36,170 nt of DNA, taken from NCBI RefSeq assembly GCF_013385985.1, contig NZ_JACAOY010000013.1, positions 1 to 36,170 on the forward strand, in the 5' to 3' direction. The stretch is from Pseudomonas sp. B6002 (GTDB lineage Bacteria > Pseudomonadota > Gammaproteobacteria > Pseudomonadales > Pseudomonadaceae). The translations under genes were made by a program, and so were the position numbers. Below the pieces are notes generated by a model. That model was not told the origin of the DNA. It searched no databases and was given only the letters and a program-made list of their open reading frames with translations. This document shows, piece after piece, positions 1-8,940 of the stretch (position 1 is the first letter of the stretch; every line of letters begins with the position of its first letter).

Positions 1-1
1 C

Positions 2-3000
2 GACTCCCACATAGCGTTTATCGAACACGAGCTGGATGGCTTCCATCAGAGCCTGGCGGAGTATCGCCAGCAGATGGGCACCTGGTACGCGCAGGCGTTG
101 GATTCAGCCAGCCATGCCGCTGATTTGCCTTCGCTGTTGGGCATGGAGCGGGTGTTGCGGGTGGGTGATTCGCAGATCTCGGTGAGTGTGTCCGATGCCG
201 ATTTTTCGACCGTCACCCATTGCTCGCTGGGCGGCGAGCTGAACATCGAGAGCCTGTTCGAATCGGTGTATGACGTGCCGATCGGCAACATCCCGGTTGA
301 GGTAATCGGGCTCGATGACGGCACCTCCACCGTGGTCATGCTCGATGAACACGGCAAAGGCTCACACCACTGCGCGGCGGGCAAGCGCTATCAGGTGCGG
401 GTGCGAGGGAGCGTTTCCGAGGAACAGGTGGAGGCGCTGTTTGCCTCTTACGCGGGGCTGACGGCTGACCTGGAACAGTGGCTGCGGTCGCAATGGTCTG
501 GGTTCAAGCCGCACTGGGAACGCTCGACCGCCAGCGCCATTGGCAGCGGTGTTTTGGCTGGCAGTTGGGCGGCGATCAAAGAGGTGTGGGACAGCATCAA
601 GCGGGTCCAGGCGATTCTTGAAGACCCGCTCAAGTTCGCCGAGCAGCTGGGCGATCAGGCCGCCAAGTTGGCGCAATTGGCCACCGACACGCCCAGGGTC
701 ATGGAGCAGGCCATGCTGCTGGCCAGTGACGAGGCGGCGCTGTACCTGATGCTGCGCACGGCGATGCTCTGGCTCGACGCGCTGCCCCCCGGCGAGATGG
801 CCGAGAAGGCAGCCGGGTTGGCGGTGTCGTTGTTGATTGATCTGGTGATTGGCGCGGTCTTGACCATCGCATTACCCGCGGCGGGCGTGGCTTACCTGGG
901 GTTGCGCCTGGTCAAGTACGGCGCGCAGATCCTTGATGCGGCGGTGGGTTTTGTTAAGAGCCTTTTGGCGATTTTGACGAAGTTCATGCACGCGGTGGAT
1001 CGCTACAAGGCCGTGGCGGTTCGCGGCGTGGTCGGCGGGCTGAAACAAGGCACGATGCAGATGCGCTGGCGGGCTCGGCAGAACGCGGTGTTGAAGCAGA
1101 AAGAGCATGTGGATGACGTGCCTGCGTCGGGGAAAAACCAGAACGGCGATGCGGCGACGTGTTCGGCGACTACGTGCAAGAACGGCTGCCCGGTGTCGAT
1201 GGTTACGGGCGAGGAATTGCTCACCCTCACCGATGGCACGCTCGATGGGATGTTGCCGTTTGAGTGGACGCGGCTGTATCGCACCAGCGCTGTGGAAGTG
1301 GATTGTGGGTTGGGGTTTGGTTGGAGTCATGCGCTGGCGCATCGGCTGGTTGTTTCCGGCGACTCGGTGGTGTGGACGGATCATGAGAACCGCTCGACAG
1401 AGTTTCCGCTGCCCACTGCCGCTCGCCCCGCGATCACCAACAGCTTGGCCGAAGCGGCGATTTATCTGGGGGCCTTGCCCGATGAATTAGTGCTGGCGCA
1501 AGGCTCGCGTTTCTACCATTTCGTTAATGGTTTTCTGACAGCGATCAGCGATGCGTATGACAACCGGCTGCGTATTTCCCGGGATTTCAGGGGGCGTATT
1601 GAGCGGGTGGATAACGGCGTCGGGCGGTCGCTGTTTTTGCGCTATTCGTCTGGCCGCATCGTGGGTGTGGACTACCAGATTCACCGGGCTGAAGGGCCGG
1701 GTGAGTTTGTCTGGGTTACCGAGTACACCGTTGTTTCCTACGCCTATGACGACCTTGGCCGACTTGTGTGTGCGACTAACGCTGTCGGTGAAAGCGAGGT
1801 TTATCGCTACGACGATCAGCACGTCATTCTTGAACGCCAGTTGGCCGGTGGGGCGAGTTTCTTCTGGGAGTGGGAAAGGTCTGGCAAGGCGGCGCGCTGT
1901 GTTCGGCACTGGGCCAGCTTTTCGCAGATGGACACCCGGTATGCCTGGGATGACAACGGGCAGGTCACGGTGTTTAACGCCGATGGCAGCCAGGAAGTCT
2001 ATGTGCATGACGGGCGTGCGCGGCTGGTGCAGCGTGTTGATCCGGACGGTGCCGAGCACTTCAAATCCTACGATGACAAAGGCCGGCTGACGGTTGAGCA
2101 GGACCCACTGGGCGCGATCACGGCCTATCAGTACGACGACGCTGGACGTTTGGTGGCGCTGTTTCCGGGGGACGATGAGCCGACCTCCTACGAGCATGAC
2201 AATGGGTTCGTACGGGTTGTAAGGCGCGGTCAGGCGGTCTGGAAATATGAGCGAAATGACAGGGGCGATATCACCCGCAGGATTGATCCTGAGGGCCACA
2301 GCACCGACTACAGCTACAACAAATATGGGCAGCTGACGAGGGTTTGGTTCCCGGATAACAGTTGTCAGCGGCTGGTGTGGAATGAGCGGGGGCAGCTGCT
2401 TGAGGAGCATCTGCCGGAGGGCGGGATCAAGCGGTATCGCTATGACGACCTTGGCCGCCAGGTGGCGCGGGAGGATGAACATGGCGCGCTGACCCAGTAT
2501 CAGTGGGACAGCGTGGGGCGCTTGGTTCGGGTGGTGTTGCCGGGGGGAGCTTGTAGGGAATACAGCTACAACCCTTACGGAAAAATCACCTCTGAGCGGG
2601 ATGAGTTAGGCCGCGTTACTCGTTACGAGTATGCCGATGGGCTGCACCTGATCAGCCGTCGTATTAATTCCGACGGCACCCAGGTCAAGTATCGCTACGA
2701 CAATGCGCGGTTGTTGCTGACTGAAATCGAAAATGAAGTCGGTGAAACCTATGGATTGCAGTACTACCCCAATGGCCTGATCCAGCAAGAGATAGGGTTT
2801 GATGGCCAACGCACGGCCTACGTCTACGACCTCAACGGCAACCTGCAGGAAAAGACCGAACACGGTGACGACGGCAGTCAGCTAGTCACCCGCTATGAGC
2901 GCGATCCTGCCGGCCGCCTTGTACGAAAAACCCTCCCCGACGGCAAAACCGTCGACTACACCTACGACCGCCAGGGCAACCTCCTCGGCGTCGAAGACGG

Positions 3001-4744
3001 TCACTGGGCGCTGGCTTACGAGTACGACAGCCAAAACCGCCTCACCGCCGAACACCAGGGCTGGGGCACCTTGCGCTACGGCTACGACGCCTGCGGCCAG
3101 TTGCAAAACCTGCGCCTGCCCGACAACAACCGCCTGGTCTTCAATCACGCCAAAGGCGGCCACCTCGCCACCGTCGAGCTCAATGGCGAAATCCTCACCT
3201 CCCACCTGTTCAAAGCCGGCCAGGAACACCAACGCCAACAAGGCCAACTGCTCAGTCACTACCACTACGACGATCAACAACGCCTGCACGCCCACACCGT
3301 CACCCAGCAGGAACATCACCTCTACGCACGCCACTACACCTACGACAAGTCCGGCAACCTCACCCGCCTGCTCGACACCCGCAAGGGCCAGCACGACTAC
3401 ACCTACGACCCACTGAACCGCCTCACCCGCGCCGACCATTCCCAGGACCTGCAAGAACGCTTCGCCCACGACCCGGCCGGCAACCTGCTCATGCAAAACC
3501 GCCCCGGCCCGGACATCGTGGCGGGTAATCGGCTGATGATCCAGGGGGACCGGCATTACGACTATGACGCTTTCGGCAATCTGATCCGTGAGCGGCGTGG
3601 GCGTGGGCACGCACTGGTCACCGAATACCGTTATGACTGTCAGCATCGGCTGATCGGTATCACGCAACCCAACGGACAGACTGCTAGCTACCGTTACGAT
3701 CCGTTTGGGCGGCGGATCAGCAAAACCGTAGATGACATAACCACGGAGTTCTTTTGGCAAGGCGACAAGCTGATTGCCGAGCATCACAAGGACCGGCATC
3801 GCAGCTACCTCTACGAACCCGGTAGCTTCAGGCTGCTGGCTTTGCTGGAAGGCTTCGGCCCCAAACAAACCAAGCCCTTCCACTACCAACTGGATCACCT
3901 TGGAACACCACAGGAGTTGACCGCCCCCAACGGTGAAATCGTCTGGTCCGCCCACTACCGCGCCTATGGCGAAATCAGCCGTCTGGACGTCGGAAAAATC
4001 GACAACCCGCTGCGCTTTCAGGGCCAATACTTCGATCAGGAAAGCGGGCTGCACTACAACCGCCATCGCTACTACAATCCGGATATTGGTCGTTACCTGA
4101 CGCCGGACCCGGTGAAGTTGGCGGGTGGGATCAATGCCTATCAGTACGTGCCGAATCCTACGGGGTGGGTAGATCCGTTAGGTTTAAGCACATGTCCTGG
4201 AGGCGATGGCTGCAAGCCAAGCACCACAAATCCATCTCCCACGGAAAGTGTTAATCACGGAGAACCTGCGCTACCGCAACTGACGCGTGCGCAGCGACAG
4301 GCAAGAATTGATGAGCTTGCTGAGGCTAACGCCTATAGGCGTCTAGACGAGCTTGAAAAGGCCATACCTGATGCACACTTCTTGGAAAAACATGGAGCTC
4401 AAACATCATTAGAATCCCAGCTTGAGCGCGTAATAACGGCTAAAAACCCGACAACCGGCGAAATCGAGATTTTCGATACAGGAAGGAGAGCGGGCCTGCC
4501 AAGACCGCCAAGTGCTGCCACGCACTTCCTTAGCCACAGAGATCAATTTAATGCAATTGAACGGGCAATTTTGATATTTAAACTAAATGGCCGAGCGCAG
4601 GCTCCGATACCAATGGACATGGGGAAAATTATCGGCGAAGGTTATAAGAGAGACGGATTAGAATATGGAAGACAAGCCAAGGCCACCGTACACTTAAATA
4701 GCGACGGATACCCAATTACAGCGCATGCAGAATTTGACAAATGA
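2..4744 (+). CDS. RHS-repeat polymorphic toxin, 5' end outside the window
   Basis: This is a large contact-dependent or type VI-delivered toxin. The frame is open to base 2, so the true start lies to the left; the first internal ATG is at 74, and numbering here starts from it (1556 aa). A hydrophobic stretch lies near residues 247-300. A DUF6531-like block with the Cys-rich stretch TCKNGCPVSMVTGEE follows near 370. Dozens of YD repeats (for example YRYDDLGR, YTYDRQGN) fill about 490-1250. The conserved core ends with RYLTPDP and DPLGLS, after which the variable toxin tip begins at base 4190. RHS repeats build a closed shell around the tip, and the core end is cut by self-proteolysis in known family members. 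The tip is AT-richer than the core, as expected for swapped cassettes. Delivery by a type VI VgrG/PAAR partner is inferred; none is in view. Confidence 0.95.
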   Translation, partial: DSHIAFIEHELDGFHQSLAEYRQQMGTWYAQALDSASHAADLPSLLGMERVLRVGDSQISVSVSDADFSTVTHCSLGGELNIESLFESVYDVPIGNIPVEVIGLDDGTSTVVMLDEHGKGSHHCAAGKRYQVRVRGSVSEEQVEALFASYAGLTADLEQWLRSQWSGFKPHWERSTASAIGSGVLAGSWAAIKEVWDSIKRVQAILEDPLKFAEQLGDQAAKLAQLATDTPRVMEQAMLLASDEAALYLMLRTAMLWLDALPPGEMAEKAAGLAVSLLIDLVIGAVLTIALPAAGVAYLGLRLVKYGAQILDAAVGFVKSLLAILTKFMHAVDRYKAVAVRGVVGGLKQGTMQMRWRARQNAVLKQKEHVDDVPASGKNQNGDAATCSATTCKNGCPVSMVTGEELLTLTDGTLDGMLPFEWTRLYRTSAVEVDCGLGFGWSHALAHRLVVSGDSVVWTDHENRSTEFPLPTAARPAITNSLAEAAIYLGALPDELVLAQGSRFYHFVNGFLTAISDAYDNRLRISRDFRGRIERVDNGVGRSLFLRYSSGRIVGVDYQIHRAEGPGEFVWVTEYTVVSYAYDDLGRLVCATNAVGESEVYRYDDQHVILERQLAGGASFFWEWERSGKAARCVRHWASFSQMDTRYAWDDNGQVTVFNADGSQEVYVHDGRARLVQRVDPDGAEHFKSYDDKGRLTVEQDPLGAITAYQYDDAGRLVALFPGDDEPTSYEHDNGFVRVVRRGQAVWKYERNDRGDITRRIDPEGHSTDYSYNKYGQLTRVWFPDNSCQRLVWNERGQLLEEHLPEGGIKRYRYDDLGRQVAREDEHGALTQYQWDSVGRLVRVVLPGGACREYSYNPYGKITSERDELGRVTRYEYADGLHLISRRINSDGTQVKYRYDNARLLLTEIENEVGETYGLQYYPNGLIQQEIGFDGQRTAYVYDLNGNLQEKTEHGDDGSQLVTRYERDPAGRLVRKTLPDGKTVDYTYDRQGNLLGVEDGHWALAYEYDSQNRLTAEHQGWGTLRYGYDACGQLQNLRLPDNNRLVFNHAKGGHLATVELNGEILTSHLFKAGQEHQRQQGQLLSHYHYDDQQRLHAHTVTQQEHHLYARHYTYDKSGNLTRLLDTRKGQHDYTYDPLNRLTRADHSQDLQERFAHDPAGNLLMQNRPGPDIVAGNRLMIQGDRHYDYDAFGNLIRERRGRGHALVTEYRYDCQHRLIGITQPNGQTASYRYDPFGRRISKTVDDITTEFFWQGDKLIAEHHKDRHRSYLYEPGSFRLLALLEGFGPKQTKPFHYQLDHLGTPQELTAPNGEIVWSAHYRAYGEISRLDVGKIDNPLRFQGQYFDQESGLHYNRHRYYNPDIGRYLTPDPVKLAGGINAYQYVPNPTGWVDPLGLSTCPGGDGCKPSTTNPSPTESVNHGEPALPQLTRAQRQARIDELAEANAYRRLDELEKAIPDAHFLEKHGAQTSLESQLERVITAKNPTTGEIEIFDTGRRAGLPRPPSAATHFLSHRDQFNAIERAILIFKLNGRAQAPIPMDMGKIIGEGYKRDGLEYGRQAKATVHLNSDGYPITAHAEFDK
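4190..4741 (+). other. Variable C-terminal toxin tip of the RHS protein
   Basis: These 184 residues follow DPLGLS. The first 60 or so are a linker with a charged helix (QRQARIDELAEANAYRRLDE). The likely catalytic part starts at HFLEKHGAQTSLESQ, continues through SAATHFLSHRDQFNAIERAI and the glycine-rich IIGEGYKRDG, and ends with AKATVHLNSDGYPITAHAEF. A His-x4-His pair, a later Ser/Thr-rich stretch followed by Phe, and a terminal beta hairpin recall the layout of small metal-independent RNase toxins (BECR or RNase A-like folds). That is an analogy of layout, not a recognised family, so the activity is unassigned. The lower GC of this part supports recent cassette exchange. Confidence 0.7.
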
Positions 4745-5112
4745 AAAACAAACCAAATCTCGAAATACTCAAAGGCCTTTTGTTCACATATTGCACGGAA
4801 AACAACAAAAATTTAGAGCGAGAAGAAATCATAGTTTCAAAAAACGTCAACAGTGAGACTGAGCTCTCAGAGCTTTTCAATATTTTAACAAAGCCGGAAT
4901 TCCTCTCATACAGAGAGGATGAACAGATTTGGTTTATAGATACCATTGAACTATACCTTTCAAAAGGCGATGACTTTGAGGCCGTATTTTATCTGTTCGA
5001 CACATACTTTGAAGATGAAATAACGGACAAAAGACAATTCATGAAAGTACTGCTTGAAAGCCTCAAGCGCTACAGCAGCGAGGCAAAAATTCAATCAGGG
5101 ACAATAAAATAA
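4741..5112 (+). CDS. Probable cognate immunity protein of the RHS toxin
   Basis: A 123-residue acidic protein without signal peptide or membrane segment, so probably cytoplasmic. Its ATG overlaps the toxin TGA (ATGA), implying translational coupling with the toxin, which is the classic position for an immunity gene. It is as AT-rich as the toxin tip and unlike the GC-rich core, so tip and immunity gene probably arrived together. It looks helical and is rich in Glu and Asp (SETELSELFN, FYLFDTYFEDEITD), which suits binding a basic nuclease. No family was recognised; the immunity role is inferred from position alone. Confidence 0.75.
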   Translation: MKNKPNLEILKGLLFTYCTENNKNLEREEIIVSKNVNSETELSELFNILTKPEFLSYREDEQIWFIDTIELYLSKGDDFEAVFYLFDTYFEDEITDKRQFMKVLLESLKRYSSEAKIQSGTIK

Positions 5113-5185
5113 AAACATTAAATCTTTCAAGCATTAAATAAACATCCTGACTCGATCACTTGCCACTTTCCCACGTGAGCATCCA

Positions 5186-5602
5186 ATGCTGAAATGCCCC
5201 TTCATGAAAGCTCCATACATCCCCAGAATTTCGCACGTATTAGGGGCACTATCGATATACGACCTTGAAGAAACCAAAGGTGCGGCCCTATGGAAGTACG
5301 ACCCTAACAATGCTGAACAGCGGAAAATAATAATTAGAGAGTTTATTTTAAAAGAGCTGTTATACCTATCCTACAGACATAGATACGTCCTGATCTCCTT
5401 GCTTAAAGACGCACTAAATAGTCCAGACTATATTTTCTCTAAAGAGTTCGAGAGCAACTACGATGAACACACAACCATGGCTTGGGACGAAACCGAAATC
5501 ATCGACCCCCGAGGCTTCTTCGCCGACATCTACCGACTCGCCAATGAGGTCTGGAAAGACGACCTCCAAAAAGCCAGTCTTGAAGACCCATCAACGTGGT
5601 AA
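5186..5602 (+). CDS. Hypothetical protein, possible orphan immunity gene
   Basis: A 138-residue protein, 73 bases after the immunity gene. An alternative ATG at 5204 would give MKAPYIPRIS; the upstream Shine-Dalgarno is weak for both. It is mostly helical (EQRKIIIREFILKELLYLSYRHRYVLISLLK), soluble and acidic, with no recognised motif. Its first two thirds share the low GC of the toxin tip, while the last 100 bases or so return to chromosomal composition. RHS loci often keep displaced immunity genes from earlier tips downstream of the current pair, and this gene fits that pattern. The role is inferred from location only. Confidence 0.6.
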   Translation: MLKCPFMKAPYIPRISHVLGALSIYDLEETKGAALWKYDPNNAEQRKIIIREFILKELLYLSYRHRYVLISLLKDALNSPDYIFSKEFESNYDEHTTMAWDETEIIDPRGFFADIYRLANEVWKDDLQKASLEDPSTW

Positions 5603-5633
5603 CCCCCATACCAGCAAACGTAATCCACACCCC

Positions 5634-5768
5634 CTGTAGTGAGCGAGCTTGCTCGCGCCGGGCCGCAAAGCAGCCCCAACCCAGACGCCGCATTTCTTCA
5701 GGCAGATTTGCGTGGATGGATTAGGGCTGCTTCGCAACCCAGCGCAGGGCAAGCCTGCTCACTACAAG
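5634..5768. repeat. REP-type inverted pair between the RHS locus and the M20 peptidase gene
   Basis: The left arm starts TGTAGTGAGCGAGC and the right arm ends GCCTGCTCACTACA. A second nested pair, GGGCCGCAAAGCAGCCC and GGGCTGCTTCGCAACCC, lies between them. This is the other common pseudomonad REP flavour (core GTGAGC, GCTTGC), arranged as two facing copies. It sits between convergent genes, where it could form a hairpin and end or protect transcripts from either side. Confidence 0.75.
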
Positions 5769-5770
5769 GA

Positions 5771-7000
5771 CTAGCGTTTGCTCAGCTCCATGATCATCCG
5801 GCTCAGCAGGTAGATACGCGGTGCCACACTTTCCACTTCCGCATATTCCTCTGGCGTATGGATGTTGCCACCCACAATCCCAAACCCATCCAACGTCGGC
5901 GTCCCGACCCCGGCTGACAGGCTGGCATCCGCCGCGCCGCCGCTGCCTTCAACCGTGAGTTTCTTGCCCAACTCGCCATAAATCCCCTGGGCAATCGCCA
6001 CCAGCTTGTCCGACTCAGGCGTCTGTGGCATCGGCGGCAGGCCGCGCTGCAACGACGTCTTCACTTCGGTTTCCGGGATCAGCTTGTTGGCCGATACCCG
6101 CGCCAGGTCTTTCTCGATACGGTCGAATTCTTCCGGCAACGCCGCGCGCACGTCGGCCTTGGCAGTGGCTTGATCAGGGATCACGTTGACCCGGTCGCCC
6201 GCCTTGAGCACGGTGAAGTTGATGGTGGTTTTCTTCTCTTCATCCCCGAGCTTACCCAGTTGCAGTATCTGATGGGCAGCTTCCATTGCGGCGTTACGGC
6301 CCAGCTCTGGCGCGACGCCGGCGTGAGCGGCCTTGCCTTTGACTTCGACCACGGCGGTCGCGCTGCCTTTGCGCCACACGACCAAACCATCGGCTGGGCG
6401 GCCGGGTTCCAGGTTGAGGGTCACGTCGTGGCCCTTGGCGGTTTTGCGGATGAGGTCGGAGGCGGTGTCAGAACCGGTTTCTTCGCTGGCGTCGAGCAGG
6501 AAGGTGATCTGAGCGTAGTCCTTGAAGCCTTGATCCTTGAGCACTTTGAGCGCGTAGATGCCGGCGACGATGCCGCCCTTGTCATCCATCACGCCCGGCC
6601 CATAGGCGCGACCGTCCTTGATGTGGAACGGGCGCTCGGCGGCGGAGCCTTCCTTGAACACGGTGTCCATGTGGGCCATGAGCAGGATCCTGGCTTTGCC
6701 GGTGCCCTTGAGGGTGGCGATCACATGGCTATTGTTGGCCGCTTTGTCCGGCACCAGCTCAATGGAAAAACCCAGTTGCTTCAGCTCGTCGACGGCAATG
6801 TCACGCACTTGGGTCAGGCCTGGCTCGTAGCCAGAACCGGAATCGATATTCACCAAACGTTCCAGCAGTTTCAGGGCGTCGGGCTTGTACTGCTCGGCCT
6901 GTGCCTGGATCTGTTTGTGGGGTTCGGCGCTGTAGGCTGGCACGGCAAAGGACAACGCCAGGGTGGCGGCCAGCAGGGTACGGGAGAAGGTGAAGAGCAT
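5771..7000 (-). CDS. Glutamate carboxypeptidase, M20 family (CPG2-like)
   Basis: A zinc exopeptidase that removes C-terminal glutamate from folates or N-acyl-glutamates; CPG2 is the described prototype. A signal peptide (TLLAATLALSFAVPAYSA, residues about 8-25) indicates export to the periplasm. The two-zinc ligands align by eye as His110 (LLMAHMDTV), Asp139 (GVMDDKGG), Glu174 (DASEETGS), Glu198 (LNLEPG) and His381 (GGNIHTPEE), with Glu173 as catalytic base. The dimerisation domain lies about 210-320, beginning near KGKAAHAGVAPELG. At 409 aa the length matches CPG2 (about 415). The gene is monocistronic, with a REP pair downstream. M20 proteins vary in substrate, so folate specificity is not certain. 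Confidence 0.88.
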   Translation of the reverse strand: MLFTFSRTLLAATLALSFAVPAYSAEPHKQIQAQAEQYKPDALKLLERLVNIDSGSGYEPGLTQVRDIAVDELKQLGFSIELVPDKAANNSHVIATLKGTGKARILLMAHMDTVFKEGSAAERPFHIKDGRAYGPGVMDDKGGIVAGIYALKVLKDQGFKDYAQITFLLDASEETGSDTASDLIRKTAKGHDVTLNLEPGRPADGLVVWRKGSATAVVEVKGKAAHAGVAPELGRNAAMEAAHQILQLGKLGDEEKKTTINFTVLKAGDRVNVIPDQATAKADVRAALPEEFDRIEKDLARVSANKLIPETEVKTSLQRGLPPMPQTPESDKLVAIAQGIYGELGKKLTVEGSGGAADASLSAGVGTPTLDGFGIVGGNIHTPEEYAEVESVAPRIYLLSRMIMELSKR

Positions 7001-7047
7001 GAACCGATCCTTGTTTTTGTGATGAGGTGCCGCAACACCCTACCCCA

Positions 7048-8106
7048 CTAAACCGACCGTAACCAACTCCCCTGTACCGAACTGACCCGGTTGCGCCCGC
7101 TGCTCTTGGCTTCGTACAACGCCTGGTCGGCGTCGTTGAGCCAACTGGTGGAATCGGCGTGGTGCGCCTGGTAGGGCGCCAGGCCGATGCTCAAACTCAC
7201 GCGCAACGTCGGGTCCTGCGCATAGGCCAACGCGTTGAAGCGATCACGCAAGGCGTCCATCACTTCGGTGGCGCGGTTGAGCGGCATGTCCGGCAGGATC
7301 ACGCAAAATTCATCACCGCCATAACGCCCGGCCAGGTCGGTGGCGCGCAGGTTCTGGCGCAATACCTTGCTGAGCTGGCGCAGCACGATGTCGCCGGTCA
7401 CGTGGCCGTAGGTGTCGTTGATGACCTTGAAGTGGTCGATGTCGATCAGCGCAATCGCAGCGCCTGCGGGGCCGCGACGGCAGCGTTGGAATTCGATTTC
7501 AAGGTGGTCTTTCCACGCGCCGTGGTTGAGCAGGCCGGACAGGCTGTCGGTACGGCTCAGGGCCAGCAACTCGCGTTTGTGCCGGGCCAGGGTCACGGCC
7601 TGGCGGTAGCAGATCCACCCCAGCGCCAGGGGATACACCATCAGGATCGGCAGGCACGCATAGAGCTGTGCCGAAGTGGTGACGGCGATGAAAGCCGGAG
7701 TAAAGAGCAGCAACGATGTACCCATCCCCAACGCCTGTGCCACCCAGCCGGCAAGCATGAAGCGCGGCCCGCCGATGGCGACGTTGTTCATGGTCATCAT
7801 CGACAGGGTCGTCACGCTGGGCAGCGGGTTGAAGTGCATCGCCCCCACCCAGAACCCGCCGCAGAACGAATCGAACAGCAAGTTGCGACGCTCACTGCGC
7901 AACGCATGGGCGGCGCGCAGCGACAGGCGGAACGCCAGGTGTGGCCAGACAAACGCGTTGATCACCATCCACACCCAGACCCAGGCAGGCGGATGCAACG
8001 GGTACATGCCAAACGCCACGCACACAAAACCGAGCGTCAGCCCCAGTGTGCGCGACTTGTACAACCGTGAAGCGAGCGGAAGTCCATTTCCTCCGGCAGC
8101 CGTCAT
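7048..8106 (-). CDS. Diguanylate cyclase with MASE2 membrane sensor domain
   Basis: Makes cyclic di-GMP from two GTP at the inner membrane, promoting sessile behaviour. Residues about 15-175 contain several hydrophobic helices of the MASE2 type (start LYKSRTLGLTLGFVCVAFGM). The GGDEF domain begins near 185 (SRTDSLSGLLNHGAW), with DIDHFKVINDTYGH at 222-235 and an intact catalytic GGDEF at 263-267. The inhibitory site RATD (254-257) lies exactly five residues upstream, so product inhibition is expected. The architecture matches the AdrA/DgcC type, 352 aa. No EAL domain is present. The gene stands alone; its upstream Shine-Dalgarno is weak. Confidence 0.93.
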   Translation of the reverse strand: MTAAGGNGLPLASRLYKSRTLGLTLGFVCVAFGMYPLHPPAWVWVWMVINAFVWPHLAFRLSLRAAHALRSERRNLLFDSFCGGFWVGAMHFNPLPSVTTLSMMTMNNVAIGGPRFMLAGWVAQALGMGTSLLLFTPAFIAVTTSAQLYACLPILMVYPLALGWICYRQAVTLARHKRELLALSRTDSLSGLLNHGAWKDHLEIEFQRCRRGPAGAAIALIDIDHFKVINDTYGHVTGDIVLRQLSKVLRQNLRATDLAGRYGGDEFCVILPDMPLNRATEVMDALRDRFNALAYAQDPTLRVSLSIGLAPYQAHHADSTSWLNDADQALYEAKSSGRNRVSSVQGSWLRSV

Positions 8107-8184
8107 GGTGAGGGTGTGATCCTTGATGAATGCCTGGAGTCTATCAGGGGGGCGTCAAATCGCCACTACCGCTCATAAGCCCGA

Positions 8185-8817
8185 TCAATGCGTCAGACCA
8201 CGCGCCAGCATCAACGCCACGCCCACCAGCAGCACGGCGGTCGCCCGTTGCAGCATTTTCTGTCGTTGGGGGTTTTCCAACACATGCTTGATGCGCTGGC
8301 CGAAATAGCAGTACAGGCAACCGCTGATGAACTGCAGCACCAGGAACGTCAGCCCGAGGATCGCAATGTCAACCATCGAGCTGTGCCCCCCGCTCCCGGC
8401 GAACTGGGGGAACACCGCGCTGAACATGATCAGGGTCTTGGGGTTGGAGAAGCCGGTCAGCAGCCCTTTGCCGAACCGGCTGCGCGCCGCCTCCACATGG
8501 CCGATCCGGTCGATCGCGATGCCGCCGCTGGTCCACTGTTTGTAAGCCAGGTGCAGAATGTACGCCACGCCCACCACCTGGATGACCTGGGTGATCACCG
8601 GGTAACCGCGGACCAACTCGGAAAAGCCCACGGCAAAGATCAGGATCGAGATCAGGTACGACACGCTCGCTCCGATCTGCGCCGGGATCGAACTACGCAA
8701 GCCGTCCCGCAACCCCAGGCTCAACAGCATCAGGGTCATGGGGCCGGGGCTGAAGGTCATGGCTGAGCAAAACAGCAAAAAGTAGAGAAACGAAGACAGG
8801 GTTAACGCGCTTGTCAT
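8185..8817 (-). CDS. LysE/RhtB-family amino-acid exporter
   Basis: An inner-membrane exporter of 210 aa with about six helices. The family signature is at the N-terminus: FSPGPMTLMLLSLGLRDG followed by SIPAQIGASVSYLI. GFSNPKTLIMFSAVFPQF in the middle is also typical of LysE/RhtB proteins. The start ATG at 8817 gives MTSALTLSS; an ATG at 8823 would add two residues and neither has a strong Shine-Dalgarno. It is divergent from a MocR regulator gene, with an inverted repeat in the shared spacer, so MocR control is likely. The exported amino acid cannot be read from the sequence. Confidence 0.9.
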   Translation of the reverse strand: MTSALTLSSFLYFLLFCSAMTFSPGPMTLMLLSLGLRDGLRSSIPAQIGASVSYLISILIFAVGFSELVRGYPVITQVIQVVGVAYILHLAYKQWTSGGIAIDRIGHVEAARSRFGKGLLTGFSNPKTLIMFSAVFPQFAGSGGHSSMVDIAILGLTFLVLQFISGCLYCYFGQRIKHVLENPQRQKMLQRATAVLLVGVALMLARGLTH

Positions 8818-8874
8818 GACCATGTACCCGAGGAAGAGAGCGCGCAGTCTAGGCAAACGGCATTGCACAAGGCA

Positions 8875-8916
8875 GGTAAAGTCAGGCCTAATCCGGCCGA
8901 ACTTTACCGGTAAAAT
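8875..8916. promoter_or_regulatory. Candidate MocR operator in the lysE-mocR divergent spacer
   Basis: GGTAAAGT (8875-8882) faces ACTTTACC (8901-8908) across an 18-base spacer that itself holds GGCC-N6-GGCC. A third copy in direct orientation, GGTAAAAT, follows immediately at 8909-8916. MocR-type regulators characterised so far (PdxR, GabR) bind paired direct or inverted sites in the divergent promoter, which this arrangement resembles. Confidence 0.65.
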
Positions 8917-8940
8917 CATCGGCAAACGCAAGGAAGGTTT

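Noticed and set aside
2882-4066. 394-codon open frame on the minus strand opposite the RHS core
   Set aside because: It is antisense to an unmistakable RHS/YD-repeat protein, has a Val/Ala/Gly-skewed composition and no recognisable domain; it exists because C-rich codons on one strand leave few stops on the other.
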